Of a stretch of 38,361 bases of DNA, positions 1 to 12,290 are shown one piece after another. A program made the translations under genes and the position numbers. Position 1 is the stretch's first letter; each line of letters opens with the position of its first letter. Origin of the DNA: Saccoglossus kowalevskii (Eukaryota > Hemichordata > Enteropneusta > Harrimaniidae); assembly GCF_000003605.2 (NCBI RefSeq), contig NW_003127380.1, positions 26,917-65,277 on the forward strand, in the 5' to 3' direction. The notes under the pieces are model-generated. The model saw only the letters and a list, made by a program, of their open reading frames with translations. It ran no database searches and was not told where the DNA came from.

Positions 1-1115
1 TGTATTAGGTCGTCATTACTGTCCACAACCATGGCGTATTAGTGCCATGTATTAGGTCGTCATTACTGTCCACAATCATGGCGTATTAGTGCCATGTTTT
101 AGGTCGTCATTACTGTCCACAACCATGGCGTAATAGTGCCATGTATTAGGTCGTCATTACTGTCCACACCCATGGCGTATTAGTGTCAAGTATTAGGTCG
201 TTATTACTGTCCACACCCATGGCGTATTAGTGTCAAGTATTAGGTCGTCATGACTGTCCACAATCATGGCGTAATAGTGCCATGTAGTAGGCCGCCATTA
301 CTGTCCACACCCATAGCGTATTAGTGTCAAGTATTAGGTCGTCATTACTGTCCACAACCATGGCGTATTAGTGTCATGTATTAGGTCGTCATTACTGTCC
401 ACAATCATGGCGTATTAGTGTCATGTAGTAGGTCGTCATTACTGTCCACAATCATGGCGTATTAGTATCATGTAGTAGGTCGTCATTACTGTCCACACCC
501 ATGGCGTATTAGTGTCAAGTATTATGTCGTCATTACTGTCCACAATCATGGCGTAATAGTGCCATGTAGTAGGCCGCCATTACTGTCCACAACCATGGCG
601 TATTAGTGTCAAGTATTAGGTCGTCATTACTGTCCACAATCATGGCGTATTAGTGTCATGTATTAGGTCGTCATTACTGTCCACAATCATGGCGTATTAG
701 TGTCATGTATTAGGTCGTCATTACTGTCCACAATCATGGCGTATTACTGCCATGTATTAGGTCGTCATTACTGTCCACAACCATGGCGTATTGGTGTTAA
801 GTATTAGGTCGCCATTACTGTCCACACCCATGGCGTATTAGTGTCAAGTATTAGGTCGTCATTACTGTCCACAATCATGGCGTATTAGTGTCAAGTATTA
901 GGTCGTCATTACTGTCCCCAATCATGGCGTATTAGTGTCAAGTATTAGGTCGTCATTACAGTCCACAATCATGGCGTATTAGGGCCATGTAGTAGGTCGT
1001 CATTACTGTCCACAATCATGGCATATTAGTGCCATGTATTAGGTCGTCATTACTGTCCACAATCATGGCGTATTAGTGTCCTATACTAGGTCGCAATTAC
1101 TGTTGTATCAATGGA
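1..1115. repeat. Satellite-like tandem array, 47-bp unit, 23 units plus a decayed partial
   Basis: The unit contains taggtcgtcattactgtcca followed by catggcgtattagtg. Units begin at 1, 48, 95 and so on to 1035, and all 23 stay in exact 47-base register to 1081 with no insertion or deletion. A degenerate partial copy runs to about 1115, where single-copy sequence begins. Units differ by substitutions, mainly CACAACC/CACAATC/CACACCC before ATGG and GTGCC/GTGTC near the unit end. The array starts at the first base of the window, so its true length is unknown. Because 47 is not a multiple of 3 it cannot keep one repeated peptide frame. I see no coding role. Confidence 0.97.
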
Positions 1116-1359
1116 ATGTTTTCGATCTTGTGATGTCTTTGTGGTCAATTCAAAAGAAAAGAAATCAATGACGGGCGGAGAGGGAATAAAATACACGCTG
1201 TGGATATTAGAACACTCATCCCATCGCAAAATGTATGTAATGACGGTTTGTTCATTTCACGAGGAAATACGTCATATCATAGTACTCTAATATATACTAT
1301 ATCCGAATCAACAGAAAACATTTTCTCTTGTCATAGTGGCCGGTAAACAAATCAATTTA

Positions 1360-1485
1360 AACACGATACCCCCTCCAATTAGTAAGACAAATTAGTTTTG
1401 AATTTGTTGATTGTCGCCACCTCAGGCATCACTCCTCAATTAAGTTGAATTCTAATGACATCACTTCGTTATTTGGTATCGTGTT
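1360..1485. mobile_element. Palindromic MITE-like element, 126 bp
   Basis: The segment is bounded by a perfect 11-bp inverted repeat, aacacgatacc at 1360-1370 and ggtatcgtgtt at 1475-1485. The interior is partly self-complementary: caaattag near the left arm and ctaatgac near the right arm, both with gaatt nearby. It has no coding capacity. I see no clear target-site duplication and no second copy in the window. A non-autonomous DNA transposon remnant is the best reading; a chance palindrome is possible. Confidence 0.45.
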
Positions 1486-3979
1486 AAGTCACTTTGAACT
1501 GTTTACACCACGGTCTTTGATTCTATCCAAATAACGCAAGTACACACGCATACGGGACAAAGCGAATTGCCAATATCCCATTAAAAAAAAAAATATGTGA
1601 AAGTTGTTATCATTTTGCTCGCATCTCGCAAGTTTACTAAGCTCTTTAAGTCTGGGAGAGACAACGAAACAGCTCCCATTCGATTAAATTGTGCCTTTAT
1701 GTTGGTTAATATCAACGGCTCATCGGAGTTGTGATGTTTTCTGTTATTGAATTAATAATATTATTTTTTTCCAGCTATTTATTTATTTCTCAGTAAATAA
1801 ACAAATAAACATAAAAAACATAATTAAAACAATAATAACAACATAATTTGTATCTACATAGTCCCCTGAACCGTTATATTACGAACTATCACACAAAGTC
1901 ACAAAGTGGCCACATCTGTTAGTGGACGAATAACAATTCACGTAATGTTACCCAAACATGTATTCGGCATACAAAGCGCGTGCAATGCTTCACCAAGCTG
2001 ATTATAGAAACAATAGTCAGTGCTCCATATATGACGTTTCGTGAGATTAGTTTAATAAATAGGCGAATGGACCCATTCCTCGTTGCGAGTCTTGTTTCCT
2101 GTATTAACGGCGGATTAGCGAGTCTATCCCTATCAATTTTCATTAGCGTGCACATCTTATATGGGTGCCGTAAAAGCCTGTGCTTTAGGAAAATCGTTGA
2201 ACCTAATTAAATCGACAACAAGCAACCGGCATATTAGAATGTTTAGTATGTTTTAAGCGTAAAAGGTCAATATTCAGCCGCAGGTTGCGAATTCCTACTA
2301 GCTTTATTTCTTGCCATTTCTTTGATTGGGTTCCATAATAAGGTAAACGAAGGGACAATGCCTTTAGATCGAGTACCGAAGCGCGATTCAGGAACGTCGA
2401 AGATATTAATTCATTTATTTTCCTTTTACTTGTATAAGGAAACAAGTCAATTTCACTGCCTATGTTCTATCGTGAGCGTGGGACAGGCAGCACAAATAGT
2501 CGTCCATCGTGTTGGACAACAGAAAAGCACACACACAGAATCAATTCTTTCAAAACTTCCGAATGCAATATATATTTATTCATAAATATGGGGGTATATT
2601 TGATTTTACAGGTTCACCATGTCGTGAAATAATCCTTGCTCAATACTCTCCAGATTCTAAGCTACATAAATTACCTGTTTAACATCTCGACATGGTTTAT
2701 GGTCTAAATCAAGGTCTGAGCGCACCCTTCATTGACATGACTGTCATTCGTCAGTGTCATCATTTAAATTACTTCTTGTGTGAAAAAAAAATTGCAAATG
2801 CCACGGATAATGGAAAACATCATAAATATCATTAGTGATAGAGTGTACATTACGGTATATGAAGTTGTTATAAAAAGAGGATTGGCATATCGCCATATAC
2901 ATGGCTTGAACATTGACAGCTGTGAAAAGTGAAGTTTCTAATAACACTGTAACACGTGAAAGACTAGTGTAGTGAAATATTTACAATAAACTGCGATCAA
3001 ATGGTAAAAAACAAACATGTGTTTCATTTTATCCTTATTTTAATCTAATGTTAAATACTTAATAAAGTGAGGCCAGTGAACTATTGCATCCAGCACATAT
3101 CAAGCTATTAGTAACATGCATTAAATGACTAATAGCTGCGTTAATGAGCGGTGTTTCCACGTATACGACCAGGTCGGTAGGTGCATCATTATGCTAACTC
3201 TAATAAACAGGGCATTAAAACACCGTCAACGTCAATTGAAGACTTTTTACGGCCTAATAATTCACGACATGTTATATCTTCTGTTATTGACGCGAAATAG
3301 TGATTTACTATAATTTGGGCACGGTTTTTAGGAGGTTGTACAAATGATCAAGCAAACGTGGGAACACATGACGCCACCTGTAACCCAATTGTACACTTGG
3401 ATAAAAAACAAACATCTGAACAATACAAATGAAGAAACAAAAGTTTGTCTGCCTATTATAATACCGAATATGTAATAATATTCCATCATGCACTGTGTTG
3501 GTTTTAACGAGGTAAATATTATTGAGACGTGAAGTGTGGGGTTATTACAATGTATCATGCAAGTGTCTACTCGCATATCAAATGGGTTGCGTAATTATTG
3601 TCAAAAAATATACCAATCTTCGGTGAAGGTGCAGCTTCCCAGGCCCCTGTTTTCCTGTACTGACATTGGAGTTTGAGAGTTTGTCATTATTTTTACACCA
3701 CCTAGTGTACGTTGTATATTACTTCACAGGCTGATCTAAAAATAAGCCAATTGTGGTACACCTTACCCGATTTTTAGTACGTTAATGAACTAATTTGCAC
3801 TTCCACGCAATTAGTGCACTTGTGTTGGATATATATATATACATATAAAAATGAGTAATATGTACATGTAATATTGTTCAAACCATTTCTGTTGGGCACT
3901 GTTCACCTGTAAGAGGGGGGATGGTTTGAAGCCTGCATTGAATCCCGTCCATTACAGTCATTGTCAAGTTTTTTCCCAA
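1486..3979. other. Intergenic stretch with no recognisable gene
   Basis: AT-rich sequence with several short open frames on both strands, none longer than 87 codons and none with a recognisable domain or good splice context. It lies 3' of the minus-strand EF-hand gene. No convincing AATAAA poly(A) signal was seen on the minus strand in the few hundred bases after that gene's stop codon. A short TA run lies near 3828-3842. Confidence 0.6.
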
Positions 3980-6900
3980 TTACACTGTGCGCTGAGCAGC
4001 ATACCGTATTTTTGCCATCTTCGAAAAGAATTCAAAATCGTTGAGTTCTCCGTCACCTAGAATGTAATAATAACAAAGATCATTAGAAAAATACACAATA
4101 TCACTTCAATTTTTTTTACATATATTGTTTTTAAAAATGACATTATATTTGTGTGTGGTTATATGTTACTTGTCACTATCCAGATACAATGACTTTAGAA
4201 ATTGATATGTTAAGATTTAAATTAAACTAGAATATTCTAGTAATGTACTCTAGTAATGTAAGTGTTGAGATTTCCCAACAGATTGAGAAACAATGTGCAT
4301 ATAAGCAAGTAGTAACACGTGATACCGTGACTCTCATTTTTACATCAAACGTTTCTATAGAGAAAAGTCAGTGTTTAAACATAAAACACAACACTATCTG
4401 AAATTTTACATCAATTAAAATGCCATGCAAGCCTGGAAATACCATTTATTTGTCACTGAAAATCAGCTGAGTTAATGTATCACGTCGAGGAGAATGAATG
4501 CACAATTGGACGTCTCTATATGAGTGCAGATTACATCTATCAGCGTATCTGACTTTTGAACTCTGTCGCTGTTTTACGGGTCGTTACACAAATAATCATA
4601 GTTGTATAACAATTCATAACTAATATTATAGTATCGAACCGATCATGTTATCTGATATCATATTGCTATATTTCGCACTCATCCTAGTTTTAACACAAAT
4701 TGAAATGAGTAGACAAACGTTGAAATGATTTTAGTTTGCGAACACATATATAAAGAATATCTCAAAATTAGTAGTAGTAGTAGTTTTCATTTGTTGCTCG
4801 CCAAATGCTCGGAAATTTAATTTTTTGTTTAATAAATCTGGTATTGTAGAGTCTTACATTTGATATACTGTTTGACCCATGAAATCATTTCACAGCTTCT
4901 AAAAGCTAGAAACAAACGCGGAGATCGTATTTTGTGAGCGCGTATCCATTTGCATAACCGATTGCCATACATGAACGCAGATTGCCGTTTGTCTAATCTA
5001 TTGCGATATAATATATATGGAGTCCTTATTACGGCCAAAACCTGTTTCTTTCAGGATTGAAACAAAAAAGAATATTACACTGTAGAAGACGGATAGTCTT
5101 TATCGTATTCTTAAAAATAACAATATCTCGAAATATTAGCTTATTTTGCAATAGTCAACTGTGATGTCAAAAGGTCGCTCTTCTGACGCGAACCAATCAG
5201 GTTTAAGGTAGATTTATTACTTAGTATGGAGATATAGAATATTATTACACTGAAATTCCATGATATATTGGAAAAACAATTTTATTCCATGCAATTGCCA
5301 CCGAAAAAATAGTACGGTGTACTTTTCTAGCGGAACTACTTTTGTCAAATCCCACCCCATCAAGCATATTTTTCGATTCAGTGTAATCACTTTCGTTTAG
5401 TAAGTATAATTATAATTGATTGCTGGTTGCTGGGCAACACTTGTTTGGCCATCGTTGTATACCATTAAAGAATCATGAACTGCGTTTCTGGTGAACTTTC
5501 AACTTTCTATGTGTTGATTACACATGTATGCTCAGTTCGTACCATAAACATCATTTGGGGTCAGTGCCATTTGCATTGAATGGTATATTAATCAATATAT
5601 TTGAATAATTCAAGTTTCTGAACATTATACTACAGGAACCATGAAGAGCTATACAATCAACAACTGCATTGATACCGTTTTTACATACATTAATATCACG
5701 GTCTCCGTGCGTACTCGAAACAAACAAAACAAAACATGAAAAACATTATGAAAGTAAATTACGCACAGAATATAAATATGTTATATGAATAGTCATCCTG
5801 CAAAGCTAAACGAGCATATTTTATGATTCGTGAAGTATCATATTACCAGCGAATTGATTGTCGTTGTATTACCTGATAACAAGGAAACGATTTCCATTAG
5901 TCATATACTATCATAATTCAAGTATTGTCATCGCGGGGGCTATATTTTCTTATAATGTTACAACGGAACTTAAACAGCTGCGTTCAGATGCGCGCAATTG
6001 TCAGCACTTGTTCAACTAATCCAAACTCAAGAGGGAATTATCTTCCCTGCGTACGTCGGATTAACACTTCTCAGTTCGTATTCAATGCTATGAAGGTTTA
6101 TGTTAATATTGGCTAATTAATAGGATAATTAAGAAGGTCGCCTATCCAGGGAGGAGAGCTGGAACAAGTATTTGAACACCTCAAAAACACGATTCACGTT
6201 TCTAGGCTCCTAGGAGTTATTATAGTATGACATTTACAAGAAGAAAAAGATAATAATGGCAGTTAGATTAGTTTTCTGATCCAGCGTGCACTTGTTCACA
6301 TGGTGACATAATATATACAATTTATTTTATCATCGCGGCCCTCATCAGCTAGGAAATGAATGTTCCATACACTAGAACCTCAATTGCTAATAATGTATCC
6401 ATAACATTATCATTTGAATTTAAATCAATTAAAATAAACATTAGGCGAATCAATTTTTAGTATAATATAATTATTGTTAAAATATCATTGATCAGAATGT
6501 GGGAAAATCGTTGTTTGTTTTACTTTATATAATGCATAGGCACACATTTCAGGGTTCATAAGTTAGAAAAGATGTTACACATGTTATTAATTACATCAGC
6601 AATCTAATATGTGATTAGCTAGAATTGAAATTAATTGAAAAAACGCACGTGGCGCGGGAAATATGATAAACTGCTGCTTGTGCTAAAACAGATCTGGTAA
6701 AATTCTGGACCAGGTAAAATTCTGTTAATACTTGTGTATGTATCAGTAATTGTTTAAATATTGACAATTTAAATACATGTATAACTGTGGCAAACAAGCA
6801 CCCGGAATTCATTTATATTTTTTTTATTCATTTGTTACTTGCATATCCGGATAGACGGTATGCTAATATCCGGTTTTTATAAGATTCCATCTAAAGCATT

Positions 6901-9384
6901 ATATAATTATTTTAGGGATATGCCAATCGTGATTGCAATGCATGACGGGTCATCCATCAGGATATACTTTATCTAGTTACACTGATCATGATATTTTTGC
7001 TATTGGTTCAATTGAAACCCGTTTTTTTCCCGTCGCCTTGCCCCTGCGAGTTACAGAATAAAGTGAGCAGTCGTATTCAGACTTCTTCAGTAATGACAAC
7101 TCGTTTAACTTAATATGGCACGGATTTTGTTCTCTTCCCGTGACGAAACGAGTTGAATTGACTTACCAACCTGATGCATGTTTTGAAGGATTCGTTATGT
7201 AATTGTCAATAATATGTTTTATAGGCTCATTTCCTACTACGCTGTCTCAAATTAATCGTCTTACGTAGGTACTTAGCTGACTGAAAGAAGACAAGGTAAT
7301 AATAGGCTGCACTACACGTAATTTGTCTCACTCAGCCGTGGACAAAACGACATCCATGTACTGTGTAATAGTATCGAATTGACACGTGCATATGTTTGAA
7401 GAAGGAGAAAAACGTCATTCAGAGAACAAAAGTCATATTATTTCACCCCTTTGGGCAACAGTTTAAAATCGATATCCACACGTATATTGCTCGGAGATTT
7501 GTACTATCGTCACTGTCACATACTCCCAATTAAAATTCGATAAAAAGTGTCTTCTATATAGAAGCCGTAAATCCTTGTTATTGCAGATACATTAAGGTAT
7601 AAACAATAAACGAACTCTGGCATTTCAAATACTTACATGAACATTTAGAACGAAGAAAGTAACGCGTGTTTTAACAATTTAACGGAAAATATCCGTAAAT
7701 TATCTGCATGTACATATCATATACACAAACAAGACATCAGCGCCAGACATGGTTTATTACAAGTTTCCACTCTTCGAGTTCATTCGTGCAAAATCGAGTT
7801 GTATACAAGACAATCAATGTGCAACGAGACATTCTGGATGCCTCAAAAGTGAAATGGAGACTTTCCCGGAAATCAGCATACTACTCTTGAAAGCGAGCAG
7901 TAGCAAAACTTCAAACAACTTATCATTGAAATTTTATGTGTTTTCAAGATGCGTATATATATATATATATGTATATAAGTTTGCGTTTTCTTGTTATCAA
8001 CAGAGTTGATACATTCATAATAAACCCATTTTATTACACCACCTCTACATTTAGGAATAACGTACACGTCATTATTTAAGTTATTCATAAATGTGGACAT
8101 CTATTCTTACATAGTAGATAAGTACTATTCCTATCATTTATTTTCTTATAGTTAAACAAAACTTCGCACACATTTTCGGAATGTTACCGATTTAGTGAAT
8201 ATTTGCTATTCAGATTGTTTCGAGAATAACGACATAATGATAGTATATCACGAATATATTTATATTGTGTTTTATTTTATAAAATGCTGAACGAAAATTA
8301 AATCAACTACAAATTATACACATACGTGATCGCTGCGGTGGGAGAAATGTGCACAAATATTTAGGCATATAAGCCTAAAAAAAATCGGTAAATCGTTTAC
8401 CTGTTATGTAAACAATAATTACGGTTGACACGTTTTTCTAACGATACATTTCCCATTATGACATGATTATGACATAATCTGCGCCGATCACTATACTTAG
8501 CATATGGTATGTACAATCGCGTCGTCAGTTGTGAAAATAGGTTTCATTGTGATTGATACTACACTTGCAGAACGCAACCAGGCGTGTAATTCGGGCGTGT
8601 AATTCGGGGGGGGGGGGGGACTCCATGTATCCGGTAGATGTTGGACAATTACAATTTTAATTTTTTATAATCATTTAAAGCAAAAACCACGCATTCCCGA
8701 ATTCATTGTTATTTTTAAATTGCCTGCCATATGATTCTTATTTTTCATATATTGACATCTACATGAATGAGTCCATATGTAGGAAACAATCGCTGACTAA
8801 GTACGGTTATTAGACAGGATTGAAGTTATAAAAAAGCCGTTCATATTTTCGGAATATATTTATACACTGTTACAACAAATGCAGAACTATAATTTGTAAG
8901 ATGTACACATCGGTTGTATTGCATCTCCAATCAGCAGTGGTGAATGGATATGACGTTATTTAAATATGACGCGTAGACAATCTGCATTGATTATTACTTA
9001 TTAATATTGCTGAGTTTAACTATGTGCACTTTTTACAGTACGTTAAGAAATAGTTCAAATGTCATTTGCCCAATGCTAAATGCTAACTGTCGAAAGAATT
9101 GAAATATAAATCTTGCATAACTTACCGTCCAAATCTGCTCTTTTGTAAGAATCGCTTAATGTCGAGAATCTAAACTGGGGTATACGTTGGAATTCTTCCA
9201 AGGATATTCTACCATTGCCGTCTGTGTCGAAGAAACTAAATTGGTTCTTTGGCGCATAATGGCGGGCTGCGGCAGATTTCTTTCCCAATCTTATGACTTG
9301 GTCTTTGTAGAGAAATCCCGTCGTTGTATGGAGTATGATGACTTGGACGACGAGTATTAGAAGCACTTGGTGAATATCTATCAT
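3980..9384 (-). CDS. Secreted two-EF-hand calcium-binding protein, two exons: join(9384..9126, 4056..3980)
   Basis: Exon 1 starts at an ATG at 9384 and ends in a phase-1 donor, GACG|GTAAGT, at 9126. Exon 2 begins after the acceptor TTATTACATTCTAG at 4057, completes the split Gly codon and ends at TAA (3982-3980). The product is 111 residues. Residues 1-23 form a signal peptide (hydrophobic core VLLILVVQVIIL), so secretion or ER entry is inferred. EF loop 1 (53-64) is DTDGNGRISLEE, with Asp at 1 and 3, Asn at 5 and Glu at 12. Loop 2 (84-95) is DLDGDGELNDFE and is assembled across the splice junction, with Asp at 1, 3 and 5 and Glu at 12. Both loops keep Gly at 6 and a hydrophobic residue at 8, so both should bind calcium. 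The loops are 31 residues apart rather than the 36 of calmodulin. There is no other domain. The exact family is not recognised; matrix or biomineral EF-hand proteins are one possibility. An in-frame TTG upstream at 9396 was rejected as the start. Confidence 0.85.
4057..9125 (-). other. Intron of the EF-hand gene (5069 bp)
   Basis: A GT-AG intron in phase 1. The donor is GTAAGT at 9125-9120. The acceptor is a T-rich tract ending in CTAG at 4060-4057, with a branch-like CTAAT about 30 bases upstream. The interior is AT-rich with no convincing exon. It holds (TAG)5 near 4768-4782, an AT dinucleotide run near 7957-7971, a doubled gcgtgtaattcgg near 8583-8607 and a run of 14 G at 8606-8619. The plus-strand open frame at 7749-8009 has three spaced cysteines but no supported splice sites, so it is not called. 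Confidence 0.75.
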
Positions 9385-9910
9385 TAAACCAAACAATTTG
9401 GGTTAAAAAGAAGTTAATTGAGTTGCAGAGTGTATGATCGATATTCAAATAAATCACGACAAGTGAGTATACATAATAAGCGAAAGTTTCATGTACAATT
9501 CACAAGTCCGAATAATTGCTACGATTTGTGGAGAACGAAGTCTCGAAACTTACCTAATTTTGCCATTATTCTTTGTCCTTAGCGCTAGTGAAAACAATAT
9601 CCCTTTCCAATAACAGTCTCTTTACTCCGATAGGAAAACAAAATTGTCGTTTCCTTCGCTGTTATCTCTGTCTCTACCCCTAACACGGTGCGCTCTATTG
9701 GCAGACTATAAGACAACTACAATAGTCACAGGTGCTGCAGCCTTTTAAGTAGACAGGGGCTTAATGAAATTGTTTCTGTTAAGCCGTAAACTTCCTGGCC
9801 TCTTTTGTTAATTCCTAAAAAGCATAATAGCCTGATTCTGCAATACGATTGGCTCACGATATTTGCTGCCGTAAGCGGCGACTAGAAATGAAAAAGGCGG
9901 GGGCTCGCTC
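9385..9910 (-). promoter_or_regulatory. Upstream region of the EF-hand gene, putative promoter
   Basis: This lies directly 5' of the ATG at 9384. Minus-strand CCAAT motifs occur at 9701-9697 and 9852-9847, with a GC-rich ggcgggggc on the plus strand near 9896-9904. No clear TATA box stands between these and the ATG. A GGTAAGT donor-like string at 9554-9548 has no usable acceptor before the start codon, so a 5' UTR intron is unlikely. The assignment rests on position and common promoter motifs only. Confidence 0.3.
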
Positions 9911-9977
9911 ACATAAAATTAAATTGACATTCTCTGTCTTTAAAACTTTTGATGTCGTATCAATTAGCCTAATCATC

Positions 9978-9988
9978 GGGGGGGGGGG
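9978..9988. repeat. Poly-G run
   Basis: Eleven consecutive G residues. This is the second G homopolymer in the window after the 14-base run at 8606-8619. Length may be uncertain from sequencing. Confidence 0.85.
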
Positions 9989-10050
9989 CGGTAATAAGCA
10001 ACGTATATTCGATGCGAAATTTTAATTATTATTTTCACTTCAGTCATTGC

Positions 10051-10054
10051 TAAT

Positions 10055-10128
<74 letters not shown>

Positions 10129-10143
10129 GTAGTAATAATAATG
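10051..10143. repeat. (TAA)n microsatellite
   Basis: About 93 bases of almost perfect taa/aat trinucleotide, interrupted by one extra base near the left end and two tag/agt variants near the right end. Confidence 0.97.
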
Positions 10144-12220
10144 AGTTAAGTGTTTAACTATGCGAATGATTCTAGTCTACACATTATAACATTTTTGGAA
10201 ATTTATCATTACGATTTTTTCACAGTCCACACCATTCCCATTTTAGTGATATTGATAAATCGTACTGCCATAAGGTAAATAAAACTGTTAATTGTCAACA
10301 AAGGTACCGTACGGAATCCAGAAGGATTCTAGGGTACTGCACATTACTCTGTGATTTGATATATGTATACAAGTAGAGGAAACGTCACGGGTAAAATGTA
10401 TGTTGATGCAATGTGGATTTTGCAACGTTCAATGTTTGCATATTCTGGCTTGTGTGACATTTCCGCTACTATGTTGTGTAAGTATGGAAATCGTGAGCTC
10501 CGATCAGTTTGGAAGTTTTTTTTTCAATCGTTTTTTTTTCTGGATGTCCACCACGAATAGTAATGCCACTCCCAAAGTAGGGAATACATCGCCATTTGCA
10601 CCTGCCTGAGTCAGGCGCATCGTACGTGTTTTTATTTATAATGCACATATTTATGGCACTACCCACATTGTATTACTTTAGCTCCTTACGCTAGAAGTCT
10701 TATGCGGGTGGTCGAATATCTACATTTTATTGTTTTTTCCCTCTGTTTTACTGTAATTAGCTAATGGACTTACACTACATTAAGAGTAATCACCTGAAAG
10801 AGCCACAGAGTCTGGATCATCCGAGAATACCTGATGGCAAGGCCAGTAATTCGTGGAGGATTTCTCGTAGATTATATTCAGTTATTAAACAATTTTAATA
10901 CATGAATACCCACCTTGATGTTTTAGAATTATATTGCACGTTTCTGCGTCGTGATTCATACTCACAGTTGGGGTCCTGATCTGATACGGATTAGGGGATC
11001 ACGTCATTGTACGAGTTGGACACCAACCCGCTCTTATTTACTACTTGCTTTAAAAATGTGTGCAATTAGTCTAGGGTAATTGTTTGAAAGTCAAATATGA
11101 AGATGGTCGATCCACTAATGTGTCCATGTACGTGTGTGTGTTTCCTGTAATATTAGACATTCTGGTCCACTATATGCGAATAAAAGCCGTGGGGTGGTAA
11201 TCATTTAAAGACCGCTACACTACCGTCATTTTGCGCATGATTCACTAGCCAAAACGTGAATATGTTTTCGTCATTACGACCTACACGAAGAAACGCCCGT
11301 CATTCCGACCTACACTCAGAAACTCCCCTCACATTCCCTGACCTATAACCTGCTGTGACGTAAGGCGTAGTTTTCAAATTTGATATAAGCTTACTGATAT
11401 TCAGTCATATGCCTCCTATTTGTACATTACAGATATTTAAACACACGTGTCGTTATAAAAAAACTTTTGTGGAACTAGATAACGTTGGAAACTTGCAAAT
11501 GCATATAAGGAATTTGCCATTGACGCCATCACGAAATAACCCAACTTTAGTGCTCCATATGATGGAAACCACCTTACACCTACGTTTTCATTATTGGTTA
11601 TATTGCAGTGAGTATTTTGGATCACAATCTACAAAGACTTGCACATTTTTATTCACCGTTTTTATAAAATTGGGACTGAAATAGTTTTCTTATTATATAT
11701 GTTGCTGTATATGAAATACACGACATCCACAATTTGTTGTAATAGCCATGTGTCAATTACAATGCACAAGGAAGGGCGACCGAATTTAAAACAAATATAT
11801 TACCACTTTTCTTTGCCACGGAATCGCTTGTTCACCAACAAAATGGCTAAAATAGCAACATGACGTATATAAAACTTAAACTCAACTCGACGTAATCAAT
11901 ACAAGTCTCCAGCGTTACTAAACTTATCACTGTGCAAGAAAAAACACATTGAACGGATGCGATTATCGTCTCAAGATTAAACTGAAAACATCATGCCTCT
12001 GTAACATTGACGTCGTCTCTAATACATTTGCATTATTAATAAAGGTCACGAGGATCGTCTTATTGAGGCGCACGTGGACTGGGGTATATGGAATGAAGCA
12101 AAGATGCAATGTATATTTCAGACACAGTTCTTCACAGCTATATACGTAAGTGGAACGTCGTTGTTGAAATCTACACGAGTCGAATTATTCGGGTCTGACT
12201 ATACATGTCACAACCGTGTC
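10144..12220. other. Intergenic stretch, no gene seen
   Basis: Short open frames on both strands have no recognisable domain. At 11269-11326 a 29-bp segment beginning cgtcattacgacctacac is present twice in tandem with a few substitutions. Otherwise nothing is supported. Confidence 0.55.
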
Positions 12221-12221
12221 A

Positions 12222-12290
12222 CAGTGGTCCGGATTTGAACCTACGTGACTGGCATATCCATGAGCGGACAGCGTTGTCTAGTCCAGTTTC
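12222..12290 (-). mobile_element. tRNA-like SINE head remnant
   Basis: Read on the minus strand, 12241-12231 is GGTTCAAATCC, a perfect match to the RNA polymerase III B box, followed by GGACCAC, which looks like the 3' half of an acceptor stem. Upstream is CTAGACAACGCTGTCC, reminiscent of a degraded tRNA D/anticodon region. The T-arm stem does not pair properly and no matching 5' acceptor half is present, so it is not a functional tRNA gene. A related string lies on the plus strand at 17388-17418. A decayed tRNA-derived SINE is the best guess. Confidence 0.35.

Noticed and set aside
1-1115. CRISPR array
   Set aside because: Repeats are contiguous 47-bp units with no unique spacers, in a eukaryotic context.
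7749-8009. Cysteine-spaced frame (SCIQDNQCATRHSGC) as an exon of a secreted protein
   Set aside because: No good acceptor or donor around it, three cysteines only, and it runs into an AT microsatellite.
9385-9396. Upstream in-frame start for the EF-hand protein at 9396
   Set aside because: The codon is TTG, not ATG. Starting at ATG 9384 gives a normal signal peptide, and eukaryotic initiation at TTG is rare.
9519-9554. GGTAAGT donor suggesting a 5' UTR intron before the EF-hand exon
   Set aside because: The only AG on the minus strand between it and the ATG would give an intron of about 35 bases, too short to splice.
12222-12290. Functional tRNA gene
   Set aside because: It has a good B box, but the T stem does not pair and the 5' acceptor half is missing.
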